DNA of 64,000 nucleotides, taken from Marisediminitalea lipolytica. Its GTDB lineage: Bacteria > Pseudomonadota > Gammaproteobacteria > Enterobacterales > Alteromonadaceae. Of the stretch, positions 9,068 through 16,269 are shown one piece after another. Each line of letters opens with the position of its first letter. Position 1 is the stretch's first letter. A program made the position numbers and the translations under genes. The DNA is taken from assembly GCF_001758465.1 (NCBI RefSeq), contig NZ_MJIC01000009.1, positions 124,001-188,000 on the forward strand, in the 5' to 3' direction. Below the pieces are notes generated by a model. That model saw nothing but the letters and a program-made list of their open reading frames with translations. It was not told where the DNA came from and did not search any database.

Positions 9068-9127
9068 CCTATGGTGCTATTTCTGGCAGACTGATTAACA
9101 GGCTTCAGATAATCAGATGTTGAGTAA

Positions 9128-10246
9128 ATGGAACGACCGCTGTTAAAACATATTCGCAATCACGAAGCGTTGTTTTTGGAGATTGCCCGCTTAAGAGACT
9201 GCGCCATCGCGGAGCAGTTAGGTCTCGATAACTACGAGTTCAGTAAAACGCCCAAATTTATCAGCGAAACCGGTGAACGTTTTACCATTGAACCGGAGCG
9301 CAGCATTATTTTGCCCGATTACAATGTGTTTAAAGGCCTGAAACAAGCGCTGCTTGAGCGTGTTCCTGGTCTCACCATTGTAAATGACAGCGACTGCGGC
9401 TACCGCTATCCCACAGCGGCGCTTGCCGGATTAGATGCGCCATTTATCAAGCGCTTACGCTCAGAATACTTCCATCGCGTTGATGAAGATCGCAGTATTT
9501 GTCGGCCGGTAAACCTCTCTTATGGTATTAAGAGCCGTGGGAAAGCTGATAATCGCCTGGAATACGAAGTGTGGGTGCCGGAAAGTCAGTTAGAGGCCGA
9601 TCCATTACCCTTGCTGATCAGAAAATACGGCGAGGATTTACCCCATGAAGTGCGTCATTTTGCTCAGCAAAAACCGCTGATTTATGGCTGGATGGGGGTT
9701 AAGCGCGCTGCGTTCGAAGCCCTGTATCAAAACCCTGCGGTGATGGGCGATTTGGTTATCTGTATTGGTTTGTCGGTGGATGCCTACAATATTGGTGCCA
9801 GACCCGATTTGTCGTTTTCTCCTGAAGCGGAAAGCTCTATTGCCGCCAGCAATGCCGAGTTTGAATGGGAAGTGATGGGGTATTATGCGCCTGAGGATGC
9901 CCATTACAGCCATGATGAACTGTGGGCGGCCATCAATCACTCGCTGTCAGCCATTGGTGATCCTATCAGCGAGCTCTATGCAGCTGACATCATGCCCATT
10001 ATGGAAAGCAAAACCGAACGTATATTAAGTACGGTTTATGCGCAGGGCATTACCACCGAGGAAATTCGTGAACTGAATCTGCGCCCACAGGAATTTTTGC
10101 AAACCAGCAGCGAGCACCGGGTAAAACCTCAGGATCCCAATCGTAAGGTCAATTTCCTCGGGCGTTTAAACCGCTTGTTCTATCAGCCGGAGCACCAGTT
10201 GCCGTCGATTAATACTCTGCATGATTTAATAGCCTTTTCGCGCTAA
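9128..10246 (+). CDS. Protein of unknown function, 372 residues
   Basis: Not recognised. The product is a soluble-looking protein without signal peptide, membrane helix or clear enzymatic motif. It is rich in charged residues; segments such as YNVFKGLKQALLERV and WAAINHSLSAIGDPI look like amphipathic helices in a globular fold. There is no strong ribosome site before ATG 9128. It lies 60 bases downstream of the shortened glycosyltransferase and 43 bases before the Lrp-type regulator. Codon use resembles the neighbouring core genes. The length and clean frame make it a real gene. Confidence 0.75.
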   Translation: MERPLLKHIRNHEALFLEIARLRDCAIAEQLGLDNYEFSKTPKFISETGERFTIEPERSIILPDYNVFKGLKQALLERVPGLTIVNDSDCGYRYPTAALAGLDAPFIKRLRSEYFHRVDEDRSICRPVNLSYGIKSRGKADNRLEYEVWVPESQLEADPLPLLIRKYGEDLPHEVRHFAQQKPLIYGWMGVKRAAFEALYQNPAVMGDLVICIGLSVDAYNIGARPDLSFSPEAESSIAASNAEFEWEVMGYYAPEDAHYSHDELWAAINHSLSAIGDPISELYAADIMPIMESKTERILSTVYAQGITTEEIRELNLRPQEFLQTSSEHRVKPQDPNRKVNFLGRLNRLFYQPEHQLPSINTLHDLIAFSR

Positions 10247-10289
10247 GCTTGCACAATAATGATTAATTGCCCTGGAATTTGCACAAAGT

Positions 10290-10745
10290 ATGCATGATAT
10301 AGACGATTACGATAAACAGATCCTGAAATTGCTGCGCCAGAACGGGCGTCTGACTAATCAGGAGCTGGGTGAGCTGGTGGGGCTGTCTGCCTCGCAGATT
10401 TCCCGCCGCCGTATCCATCTGGAGCAGCAAAAATACATCATTGGTTACAGCGCCCGCATTTCGCCCGCGGCGTTGAATCTGGATATCTCCTCTATCCTTG
10501 AGATCACCCTGGCAGAGGCTGCGCCCGATGCGGTCAGCGCTTTTTATGAGCTGGTAAAACAAACTCCGGCCATTCTGGACATGTACAAAACTACCGGCAA
10601 TGCCGACTTTATTCTTAAGGTTGCGGTGGCTGAGCTGAGCGATTTGTCTGAGTTAATCAGTAATCTGGCAGCGCATAAAACCGTGGGGCATATCAGAACG
10701 GCGGTGGTGCTGGAACGGCTTAAAGAAGACGGGGTATGGTTGTAA
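10290..10745 (+). CDS. Lrp/AsnC-family transcriptional regulator
   Basis: A 151-residue DNA-binding regulator. The N-terminal AsnC-type helix-turn-helix runs from IDDYDKQILKLLRQNGRL through LVGLSASQISRRRIHLE, followed by the ligand-sensing RAM/ACT-like domain (residues about 70-145). The family binds amino acids or related metabolites and oligomerises. It lies upstream of a YitT-type membrane protein and the aromatic aminotransferase tyrB, so control of amino-acid metabolism is plausible but inferred. Confidence 0.9.
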   Translation: MHDIDDYDKQILKLLRQNGRLTNQELGELVGLSASQISRRRIHLEQQKYIIGYSARISPAALNLDISSILEITLAEAAPDAVSAFYELVKQTPAILDMYKTTGNADFILKVAVAELSDLSELISNLAAHKTVGHIRTAVVLERLKEDGVWL

Positions 10746-10867
10746 TAAGTTGAAAATGTCAATTCAACGCACAATATGCGCAAATAAATTGTTTTTATTG
10801 CATAATATGATTGTTTTTGTGCTATATTTCTCACGGTTTAGTTCTTAGTCAATCCGTGGGTAATAGC

Positions 10868-11488
10868 ATGAGCGAAGCAGTAATCAGTCAGCCGAATTCC
10901 ATTCGGCACAGTTGGGTAGAAGATGTTCTGGCCCTCATCACCGGTACCATACTGGTTTCTTTTGGCGCTATTTTATTGCGCGAAGTAGGCGCGCTGACCG
11001 GCAGCACCGCAGGCATGGCGTTCCTCATTGATTACCTGTCACCCATGTCCTTTGGTCTGGCCTTCTTTCTGGTTAACATTCCGTTTTATGTACTCGCGGT
11101 TAAGAAAATGGGCGTGCTGTTTACTCTTAAAACCTTTGCTACCGTGTCGCTGGTTTCTCTGTTTACCCAAATTCACCCCGAATTTATTCAGTTTGGCGAA
11201 CTGAATTTATTCTACGCAACCTTGTTCGGAAATCTGCTCATGGGCACTGGCTTTGTGGTATTGTTTCGCCATGGTGCAAGCCTGGGTGGTGTAACGATTC
11301 TGGCACTTTACATTCAGGATAAAACCGGCTTCCGCGCGGGGTATCTGCAAATGGGTGTAGATGTGCTGGTGGTGTGTGCTGCGTTTTTCGTGGTGAGCAT
11401 TCCGGCCCTGATTGCCTCGGTGCTTGGTGCGGTAGTGTTAAACATACTGATTGCGCTTAACCACCGCAAAGACCGTTATTTGGCGTAA
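10868..11488 (+). CDS. YitT family inner-membrane protein
   Basis: A 206-residue integral membrane protein with about five or six helices, starting LALITGTILVSFGAILL. Motifs of the YitT/DUF161 family are visible: GSTAGMAFL and GASLGGVTIL. The transport substrate is not established for the family. ATG 10868 is chosen over in-frame upstream codons from 10811 because the extra residues do not fit the family. The AT-rich 120 bases upstream probably hold its promoter. Confidence 0.82.
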   Translation: MSEAVISQPNSIRHSWVEDVLALITGTILVSFGAILLREVGALTGSTAGMAFLIDYLSPMSFGLAFFLVNIPFYVLAVKKMGVLFTLKTFATVSLVSLFTQIHPEFIQFGELNLFYATLFGNLLMGTGFVVLFRHGASLGGVTILALYIQDKTGFRAGYLQMGVDVLVVCAAFFVVSIPALIASVLGAVVLNILIALNHRKDRYLA

Positions 11489-11533
11489 GCGACGGTAGCA
11501 GCTTACGTTGGGCCAGGCTTAAGCGCTGGCCAA
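11484..11533 (+). terminator. Two tandem hairpins between yitT-like gene and tyrB
   Basis: CGTAAGC/GCTTACG with a 10-base loop (11484-11507) is followed by a bulged stem TTGGGCCAG/CTGGCCAA (11508-11533). There is no T-run, so this may be a weak terminator or a processing or attenuation structure in the tyrB leader. Confidence 0.3.
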
Positions 11534-11583
11534 TAGCTTAGTTAAAAACCAGCCCCAAGAGGCGGTTACTCAAAGGAATTACT

Positions 11584-12774
11584 ATGTTTGAACATGTCGA
11601 TGCCTATGCCGGCGACCCGATTTTCTCGCTGGTTGAACAATTCATGCAGGATCCCCGTGAGGACAAAGTAAACCTCACCATCGGGTTTTACTTTGATGAA
11701 GACGGTAAGGTGCCGGACTTCAACTGTGTAAACACCGCTAAGGCCTGGGCGGCGGCAAATCCTCCTGCTTCGCCGGTATACCTGCCAATGGATGGTTTGC
11801 CGGATTACCGTGTTGCGGTTAAATCGCTGGCCTTTGGTGATGCATTGCCATTAGTGGACAGTCGCTTAGCATCAACCCAGAGCCTGGGTGGTTCCGGCGC
11901 ACTGAAGGTTGGCGCGGACCTGTTAAAGCGTTATTTCCCCGATTCAGAGGTGTGGGTAAGTAACCCGACGTGGGAAAATCATCATTCTATTTTTAAAGGC
12001 GCGGGCTTTAAGGTAAATACTTACCGTTACTACAATCCGGAAACCAAAGTACTGGATTTCGAAGGTATGCTGGCCGATTTAAACCAGTTACCAGAACAGG
12101 CTGTGGTGTTGTTGCATCCTTGCTGTCACAACCCAACGGGTATCGATTTGACGACTGAGCAATGGCAACAAGTTGTGGCAATCGTTGTAAAGCGAAACCT
12201 GCTGCCATTTTTCGATATGGCCTACCAGGGCTTCGGTTTTGGCTTAACCGAAGATACAAAAGCGATTCAACTGATGGCAGAAACCGGCCAGCCGTTTTTA
12301 CTGGCGCAGTCGTTCTCGAAAATCTTCTCGCTTTACAGTGAGCGGGTCGGCGCGCTGTATGTGGTTTGTGAGTCATCGGCAACGGCAGAGAATGTGCAGG
12401 GCCAGCTTAAGTTTACCGTGCGTACTAACTACTCAACGCCACCGTCGTTCGGAGCCCGTTTGGTTAACCATGTTCTGGGCAGTGAAGCGCTGACCAACGA
12501 ATGGCAAACTGAGCTGGAAGCCATGCGTGAGCGCATGCACTCCATGCGCCAGCAACTGGTCGAAAAACTCGGTGAGCTGCGTCCTGATGTGGATTTCAGC
12601 TATCTGGCCGCACAGGTAGGCATGTTCAGCTACACGGGCTTCAGCCCTGAGCAAATCAAACGCTTAAAAGACGAGTTTGGCGTGTACCTGATTGCCAGCG
12701 GCCGTATGTGTGTTGCAGGCCTGAACAGCCGTAACATCGATGCCACCGCAAAAGCGTTTGCGGCAGTGTGCTAA
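11584..12774 (+). CDS. tyrB: Aromatic amino acid aminotransferase
   Basis: A 396-residue PLP enzyme of aminotransferase class I (subgroup Ialpha). It transfers amino groups between aromatic amino acids or aspartate and 2-oxoglutarate. The PLP lysine is K246 in SFSKIFSLYSERVG, which matches TyrB (SFSKIFSLYGERVG) more closely than AspC. Other family motifs are NPTWENHHSIF, HPCCHNPTGID and the C-terminal SGRMCVAGLN. Length matches TyrB/AspC. AAGGA lies before the ATG. A terminator-like hairpin follows the stop. Confidence 0.9.
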   Translation: MFEHVDAYAGDPIFSLVEQFMQDPREDKVNLTIGFYFDEDGKVPDFNCVNTAKAWAAANPPASPVYLPMDGLPDYRVAVKSLAFGDALPLVDSRLASTQSLGGSGALKVGADLLKRYFPDSEVWVSNPTWENHHSIFKGAGFKVNTYRYYNPETKVLDFEGMLADLNQLPEQAVVLLHPCCHNPTGIDLTTEQWQQVVAIVVKRNLLPFFDMAYQGFGFGLTEDTKAIQLMAETGQPFLLAQSFSKIFSLYSERVGALYVVCESSATAENVQGQLKFTVRTNYSTPPSFGARLVNHVLGSEALTNEWQTELEAMRERMHSMRQQLVEKLGELRPDVDFSYLAAQVGMFSYTGFSPEQIKRLKDEFGVYLIASGRMCVAGLNSRNIDATAKAFAAVC

Positions 12775-12782
12775 ACAAGAAC

Positions 12783-12816
12783 GGGGCTTTGCTAAAACGT
12801 AAAGCCCTCCCCCCTT
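12783..12816 (+). terminator. Probable terminator after tyrB
   Basis: GGGCTTT / AAAGCCC stem with a 10-base loop, followed by a pyrimidine run ending in T. It lies directly before the repeat array of the transposase region. Confidence 0.5.
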
Positions 12817-12910
12817 TTTACAAGGACAGTCACTCGCTAGACTCATGGTCAGTTGGATTTAGTCATTTTACAAGGACAGTCACTCACTAGACCCATGGGC
12901 AGTTGGATTT
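12816..12910 (+). repeat. Two tandem 45-bp repeats upstream of the transposase gene
   Basis: Copies at 12816-12860 and 12866-12910, period 50, differ at three of 45 positions. Each begins TTTTACAAGGACAGTCACTC and ends CAGTTGGATTT. Read on the minus strand they contain AGTGACTGTCCTTG, close to the AGTGCCTGTCC motifs found on the plus strand on the other side of the transposase gene. This places related motifs in opposite orientation around the gene, as in REP/RAYT systems. Confidence 0.8.
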
Positions 12911-12963
12911 TGCCTTGGTGCTGGCACAATTAACACACAACTTTTCTAGTTTAGTGAAACAAT

Positions 12964-13908
12964 GTGCCCAGACCTCGTAAAGCCCTTATCAATCTTGCAG
13001 ATACCCCTTACTACCATTGTGTTTCCCGCTGTGTGCGACGGGCATATTTGTGTGGAAAGGACGAAATAACAGGTAAGAGCTACGAGCATCGCAGGCAATG
13101 GGTAGAAGACCGGTTGTTGTTTCTGGCAGAGGTATTTTGTGTTGATGTATGCGCTTATGCGGTAATGAGCAACCATACCCATGTGGTCTTACGCATCAAT
13201 AAGCAAAAGGCCGATGCATTAAGTGTTAAAGACATCATCAGACGATGGCACAGGCTCTACAAAGGTATGTTATTGTCTCAACGCTACATAGACCCTGCTC
13301 AATGCAATTCTTTGACTGAAGCTGAAATTGAAACCGTGACAAGCCTGGCTGAAATTTACCGGCAGCGGCTTTATGACATCAGTTGGTTTATGCGGTTGCT
13401 TAACGAATTCATCGCCCGTCGGGCTAATAAAGAAGACGAGTGTACAGGTCATTTCTGGGAAGGTCGGTTTAAGTCACAGGCGCTTCTGGATGAAGCCTCT
13501 TTAACCGCTTGCATGGCGTATGTTGACTTAAATCCTGTACGCGCCTGTTTGGCTGATACACCAGAAGCATCAGCGCACACAAGCATTCAAAAACGAATCA
13601 AGGCAGCCAGGTCAAATCGACAACCGGAGCAATTACTTCCTCTCGCAGGCAATCCAAGTAATAACATGCCTGACGGCCTCCCTTTTCGGGTAGAAGATTA
13701 TATTCAACTGGTTGAACTGTCAGGACGGCATTTCCACCCTGGAAGAAATGGGAAAATTGATAATACAGCTTCCCCGATACTAACAAGAGTTGGGCTAGAA
13801 AACTGTGATTGGAACAAGATGATAACCGGGATCGAGACTGAGTTTAAATCATCAGTAAGTATTGAAAAATTAACGACGCAACGCCAAAAACATAAATACC
13901 ACGGTTAG
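12964..13908 (+). CDS. REP-associated (RAYT-like) HUH transposase
   Basis: A 314-residue protein of the IS200-like/REP-associated transposase superfamily. It starts MPRPRK and has TPYYHCVSRCVRRAYLCG, typical of a subgroup common in marine gammaproteobacteria. The HUH metal motif is H71-T72-H73 in MSNHTHVVL, and the C-terminal part has HFWEGRFKSQ and AYVDLNPVRAC. The position where RAYTs usually keep the nucleophilic Tyr appears to be Phe (F169); Y186 is a possible substitute. The start is GTG at 12964 with a weak ribosome site. Related short repeats flank it on both sides. Confidence 0.85.
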   Translation: MPRPRKALINLADTPYYHCVSRCVRRAYLCGKDEITGKSYEHRRQWVEDRLLFLAEVFCVDVCAYAVMSNHTHVVLRINKQKADALSVKDIIRRWHRLYKGMLLSQRYIDPAQCNSLTEAEIETVTSLAEIYRQRLYDISWFMRLLNEFIARRANKEDECTGHFWEGRFKSQALLDEASLTACMAYVDLNPVRACLADTPEASAHTSIQKRIKAARSNRQPEQLLPLAGNPSNNMPDGLPFRVEDYIQLVELSGRHFHPGRNGKIDNTASPILTRVGLENCDWNKMITGIETEFKSSVSIEKLTTQRQKHKYHG

Positions 13909-13957
13909 CACTATCATGGCCTGTTGAGTCAAACCACAGTATTTAATCAACACTGTT

Positions 13958-14131
13958 TCATTCCACATCGCCAGACACTAAGTGCAGGGCGCGGAAACAT
14001 GCCAGCCTTGCCGCTTCTGCAAGATCAAGTGCCTTAATTTCATCCTCAGAAATATAAAAATACACCAAACAACGGCCTAATTCTCTTAGCTGAAGAAACT
14101 CTATTTGACGCGGTTCACTAGTGCCTGTCCT
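13958..14131 (-). pseudogene. Possible C-terminal remnant of an unknown gene
   Basis: On the minus strand a frame without a start codon reads TSEPRQIEFLQLRELGRC and then a helical stretch EDEIKALDLAEAARLACF before a TGA at 13958-13960. The composition looks like real coding sequence. Its upstream edge coincides with a GGACAGGCACT motif, just as in the interrupted gene at 14230-14709. It may be the tail of a gene cut by repeat insertion; the family is not recognised, and a fortuitous frame cannot be excluded. Confidence 0.35.
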
Positions 14132-14146
14132 AAAATAAGGGGGGCA

Positions 14147-14172
14147 TGTCGATTCGGTGCGTTTGCAAATAT
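14147..14172 (+). repeat. 26-bp direct repeat, copy 1
   Basis: TGTCGATTCGGTGC followed by GTTTGCAAATAT; three mismatches against the copy at 14793-14818 in the eutB upstream region. The bases before both copies also share an AAGGG tract. The two copies bracket the interrupted secreted-protein gene. Confidence 0.6.
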
Positions 14173-14229
14173 TTAACTATGCCTGTCCTAGTAAGAAAAG
14201 GAACGGGGTTTCGCAATAATGTGAAGGCC

Positions 14230-14709
14230 TTAGCGGCGGTAAGCGGCAACCACATCACCTTTACTGTTAAGCATTTCCAAAACATTGCCGTTTATCCCGT
14301 AACGGCGTTTAGTGTTGGCACCGTTGTCCCATTTAACCAGCAGTAAATTGTCCTCTACGGTCTAAGTGCCTGTCTTTACATCGCTTTCTGAAGAGGTGGT
14401 GCCCTGGGGATTATTTAGTGCCTGTCCCACAGCTATCCTTTCTGGTGAGGTGGTGTCCTGATGATTCTTCATTACCTTTTCTACCGCTATTTCCGGACCC
14501 ATTAACATCTGTCCGTTTTCTAAAAAGAAGTAGGAAAACCGGCTATTAACCATTTTGCCATCAATGGGTATGGGAATGTTTTCGCCATACCAGTAGCCAA
14601 ATAATGCAGAATCTAAATTTTTCGTGCCATGCTCGTCTGCGTTTGCCTGGCCAATCATGCAAAAAACCAGGCTGGCAGTGAGAAATAATATGGATAGTAG
14701 CGTTTTCAT
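14230..14709 (-). pseudogene. Small secreted-protein gene interrupted by tandem repeats
   Basis: The N-terminal part (14362-14709) has a signal peptide (KTLLSILFLTASLVF to QANA) and then FGYWYGENIPIPIDGK and FSYFFLENGQMLMGPEIAV. It then enters two repeat copies (14364-14460) and stops at an in-frame TAG (14362-14364). Past this stop, in the same frame, the reading continues TVEDNLLLVKWDNGANTKRR to YGINGNVLEMLNSKGDVV and ends at TAA (14230-14232). The original gene probably encoded about 115-120 residues; the repeats add about 33 codons and a stop. The truncated 115-residue product could still be made. The family is unrecognised. Confidence 0.75.
14364..14460 (+). repeat. Two tandem REP-like elements inside a gene
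   Basis: Copy B is about 14365-14406 and copy A about 14417-14460, period 52. Both begin AGTGCCTGTC, then share a TTTCTG core and GAGGTGGTG, and end CCTG. They begin with the same AGTGCCTGTC motif as the sites near 14119 and lie in the opposite orientation to the AGTGACTGTCC motif at 12816-12910. Confidence 0.75.
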
Positions 14710-14792
14710 AATGACTTCCTAATCGTCAAATCCTTGTTTTGAACAGTAATTAAACAGTAAATTGGCGGAATGTGCCACCTGTAAGGGAAACC

Positions 14793-14818
14793 TGTCGCTT
14801 CGGTGCAATTGCAAATAT
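14793..14818 (+). repeat. 26-bp direct repeat, copy 2, in the eutB upstream region
   Basis: TGTCGCTTCGGTGC followed by AATTGCAAATAT; matches 14147-14172 at 23 of 26 positions. It lies about 50 bases before the eutB start and may overlap its promoter or a regulatory site. Confidence 0.6.
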
Positions 14819-14868
14819 ACCGATGCGCGGGCATGATGGCACTGTGCTCACTCACAGGGAGAGTTGCT

Positions 14869-16269
14869 ATGGCAGGATATTGCTACACACTTGGCCAGCT
14901 AAATTATCGGTTTAAGGATTTAGCCGAGGTAATGGCAAAAGCATCGCCGCTGCGTTCGGGAGACCAGCTCGCTGGCGTTGCCGCCGCCACCGCAGAAGAG
15001 CGCGTGGTAGCGCAAATGGTGCTTGCTGACCTGCCATTAAAAACCTTCCTTAACGAAACTGTGATTCCCTACGAACAGGACGAAGTCACCCGCCTCATCA
15101 TCGATACTCATGACGCAGAGGCATTTGCTCCGGTAGCCCATTTAACCGTGGGCGAGTTGCGTAACTGGCTGTTACTGGAGTCGACCGATGCCAGGATTTT
15201 ACAGGATGTGTGCTTAGGATTAACGCCAGAAATGGTCGCGGCGGTGAGCAAGATAATGCGCAATCAGGATCTTATTCTGGTGGCGCGTAAGTGCGAGGTG
15301 ATCACTGCGTTTCGTAATACCATCGGGGTGCCCGGGCATTTCTCTACGCGCTTACAGCCTAATCACCCCACGGATGATCTCAACGGCATTGCAGCCTCTA
15401 TTTTTGATGGCCTGATGTACGGTAGTGGCGATGCGGTAATTGGCATTAACCCGGCAACCGACGACGTGGCGCAAACCATCAAACTGCTAAACATGCTGGA
15501 TGAACTGATTTCTCGTTATGAAATACCTACTCAGTCCTGCGTGCTCACCCATGTCACTAACACTATTGAAGCCGTAGAGCGTGGCGCGCCGGTGGATTTG
15601 GTGTTTCAGTCTATTGGCGGCACGGAGATCACCAATAAGAGCTTTGGCGTGTCGCTGGCGCTGTTACAAGAGGCTCGTGAAGCGGCGCTTTCGCTTAAAC
15701 GAGGTTCTGTAGGCGACAATGTGATGTACTTTGAAACCGGTCAGGGCAGTGCGCTCTCGGCCAATGGCCATCACGGAGTTGACCAGCAAACCTGCGAAAC
15801 CCGCGCCTACGGCCTGGCCAGAGCACTCGATCCTCTGTTAATTAATACGGTGGTAGGGTTTATCGGGCCCGAATACCTGTTTGATGGGAAGCAAATTATC
15901 CGGGCGGGCCTGGAAGATCACTTTTGCGGCAAACTGCTGGGATTACCCATGGGCTGCGATATTTGCTACACCAATCATGCCCAGGCCGACCAGAACGATA
16001 TGGATACGCTGCTTACCCTGCTGGCCAGTGCCCGTTGCCAGTTTATTATGGGCATACCAGGCTCTGATGACATTATGCTGAACTACCAGACCACCTCATT
16101 TCACGACGCGCTGTATATTCGCCAGTTGTTTGGGGCACGCCCGGCACCGGAGTTTGACACCTGGTTAAAGCAACAGAAAATCTTTACCGAGAGCGGTAAC
16201 CAGTTACTGGCCGATAAACTTCCCGGCCGATTTGCCGCGGCGTTGTCAGGCGCAGGAGGCAAGTTATGA
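14869..16269 (+). CDS. eutB: Ethanolamine ammonia-lyase, large subunit
   Basis: The 466-residue catalytic subunit of coenzyme-B12-dependent ethanolamine ammonia-lyase, which splits ethanolamine into acetaldehyde and ammonia. The TIM-barrel EutB family is recognised from YTLGQLNYRFKDLAEVMAKA, GVPGHFSTRLQPNHPTDD, YFETGQGSALSANGHHG and MGCDICYTNHAQADQNDMD. The ATG at 14869 follows GGGAGAG and gives a length close to the E. coli enzyme; upstream in-frame residues from 14803 are unlikely. It overlaps eutC by 4 bases. No other eut genes or microcompartment shell genes are in the window. Confidence 0.95.
   Translation: MAGYCYTLGQLNYRFKDLAEVMAKASPLRSGDQLAGVAAATAEERVVAQMVLADLPLKTFLNETVIPYEQDEVTRLIIDTHDAEAFAPVAHLTVGELRNWLLLESTDARILQDVCLGLTPEMVAAVSKIMRNQDLILVARKCEVITAFRNTIGVPGHFSTRLQPNHPTDDLNGIAASIFDGLMYGSGDAVIGINPATDDVAQTIKLLNMLDELISRYEIPTQSCVLTHVTNTIEAVERGAPVDLVFQSIGGTEITNKSFGVSLALLQEAREAALSLKRGSVGDNVMYFETGQGSALSANGHHGVDQQTCETRAYGLARALDPLLINTVVGFIGPEYLFDGKQIIRAGLEDHFCGKLLGLPMGCDICYTNHAQADQNDMDTLLTLLASARCQFIMGIPGSDDIMLNYQTTSFHDALYIRQLFGARPAPEFDTWLKQQKIFTESGNQLLADKLPGRFAAALSGAGGKL

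Larger units (their letters stand above)
13909..14229. other. Non-coding region with REP-type motifs and a gene remnant
   Basis: No intact gene. On the plus strand it has AGTGCCTGTCCTAAAATA from 14119 and ATGCCTGTCCTAGTAAG from 14179, the same motif family as the repeats on the other side of the transposase. It also holds a coding remnant on the minus strand (13958-14131) and one copy of a 26-bp direct repeat (14147-14172). Confidence 0.6.

Noticed and set aside
14146..14346. Plus-strand open frame of 66 codons downstream of the transposase
   Set aside because: It lies opposite the coding tail of the interrupted secreted-protein gene and across repeats; the translation resembles no protein.
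12964..14709. Composite transposon or genomic island with terminal inverted repeats
   Set aside because: No long terminal inverted repeats or target duplication were found; the short motifs and a single RAYT-like gene fit a REP system better.
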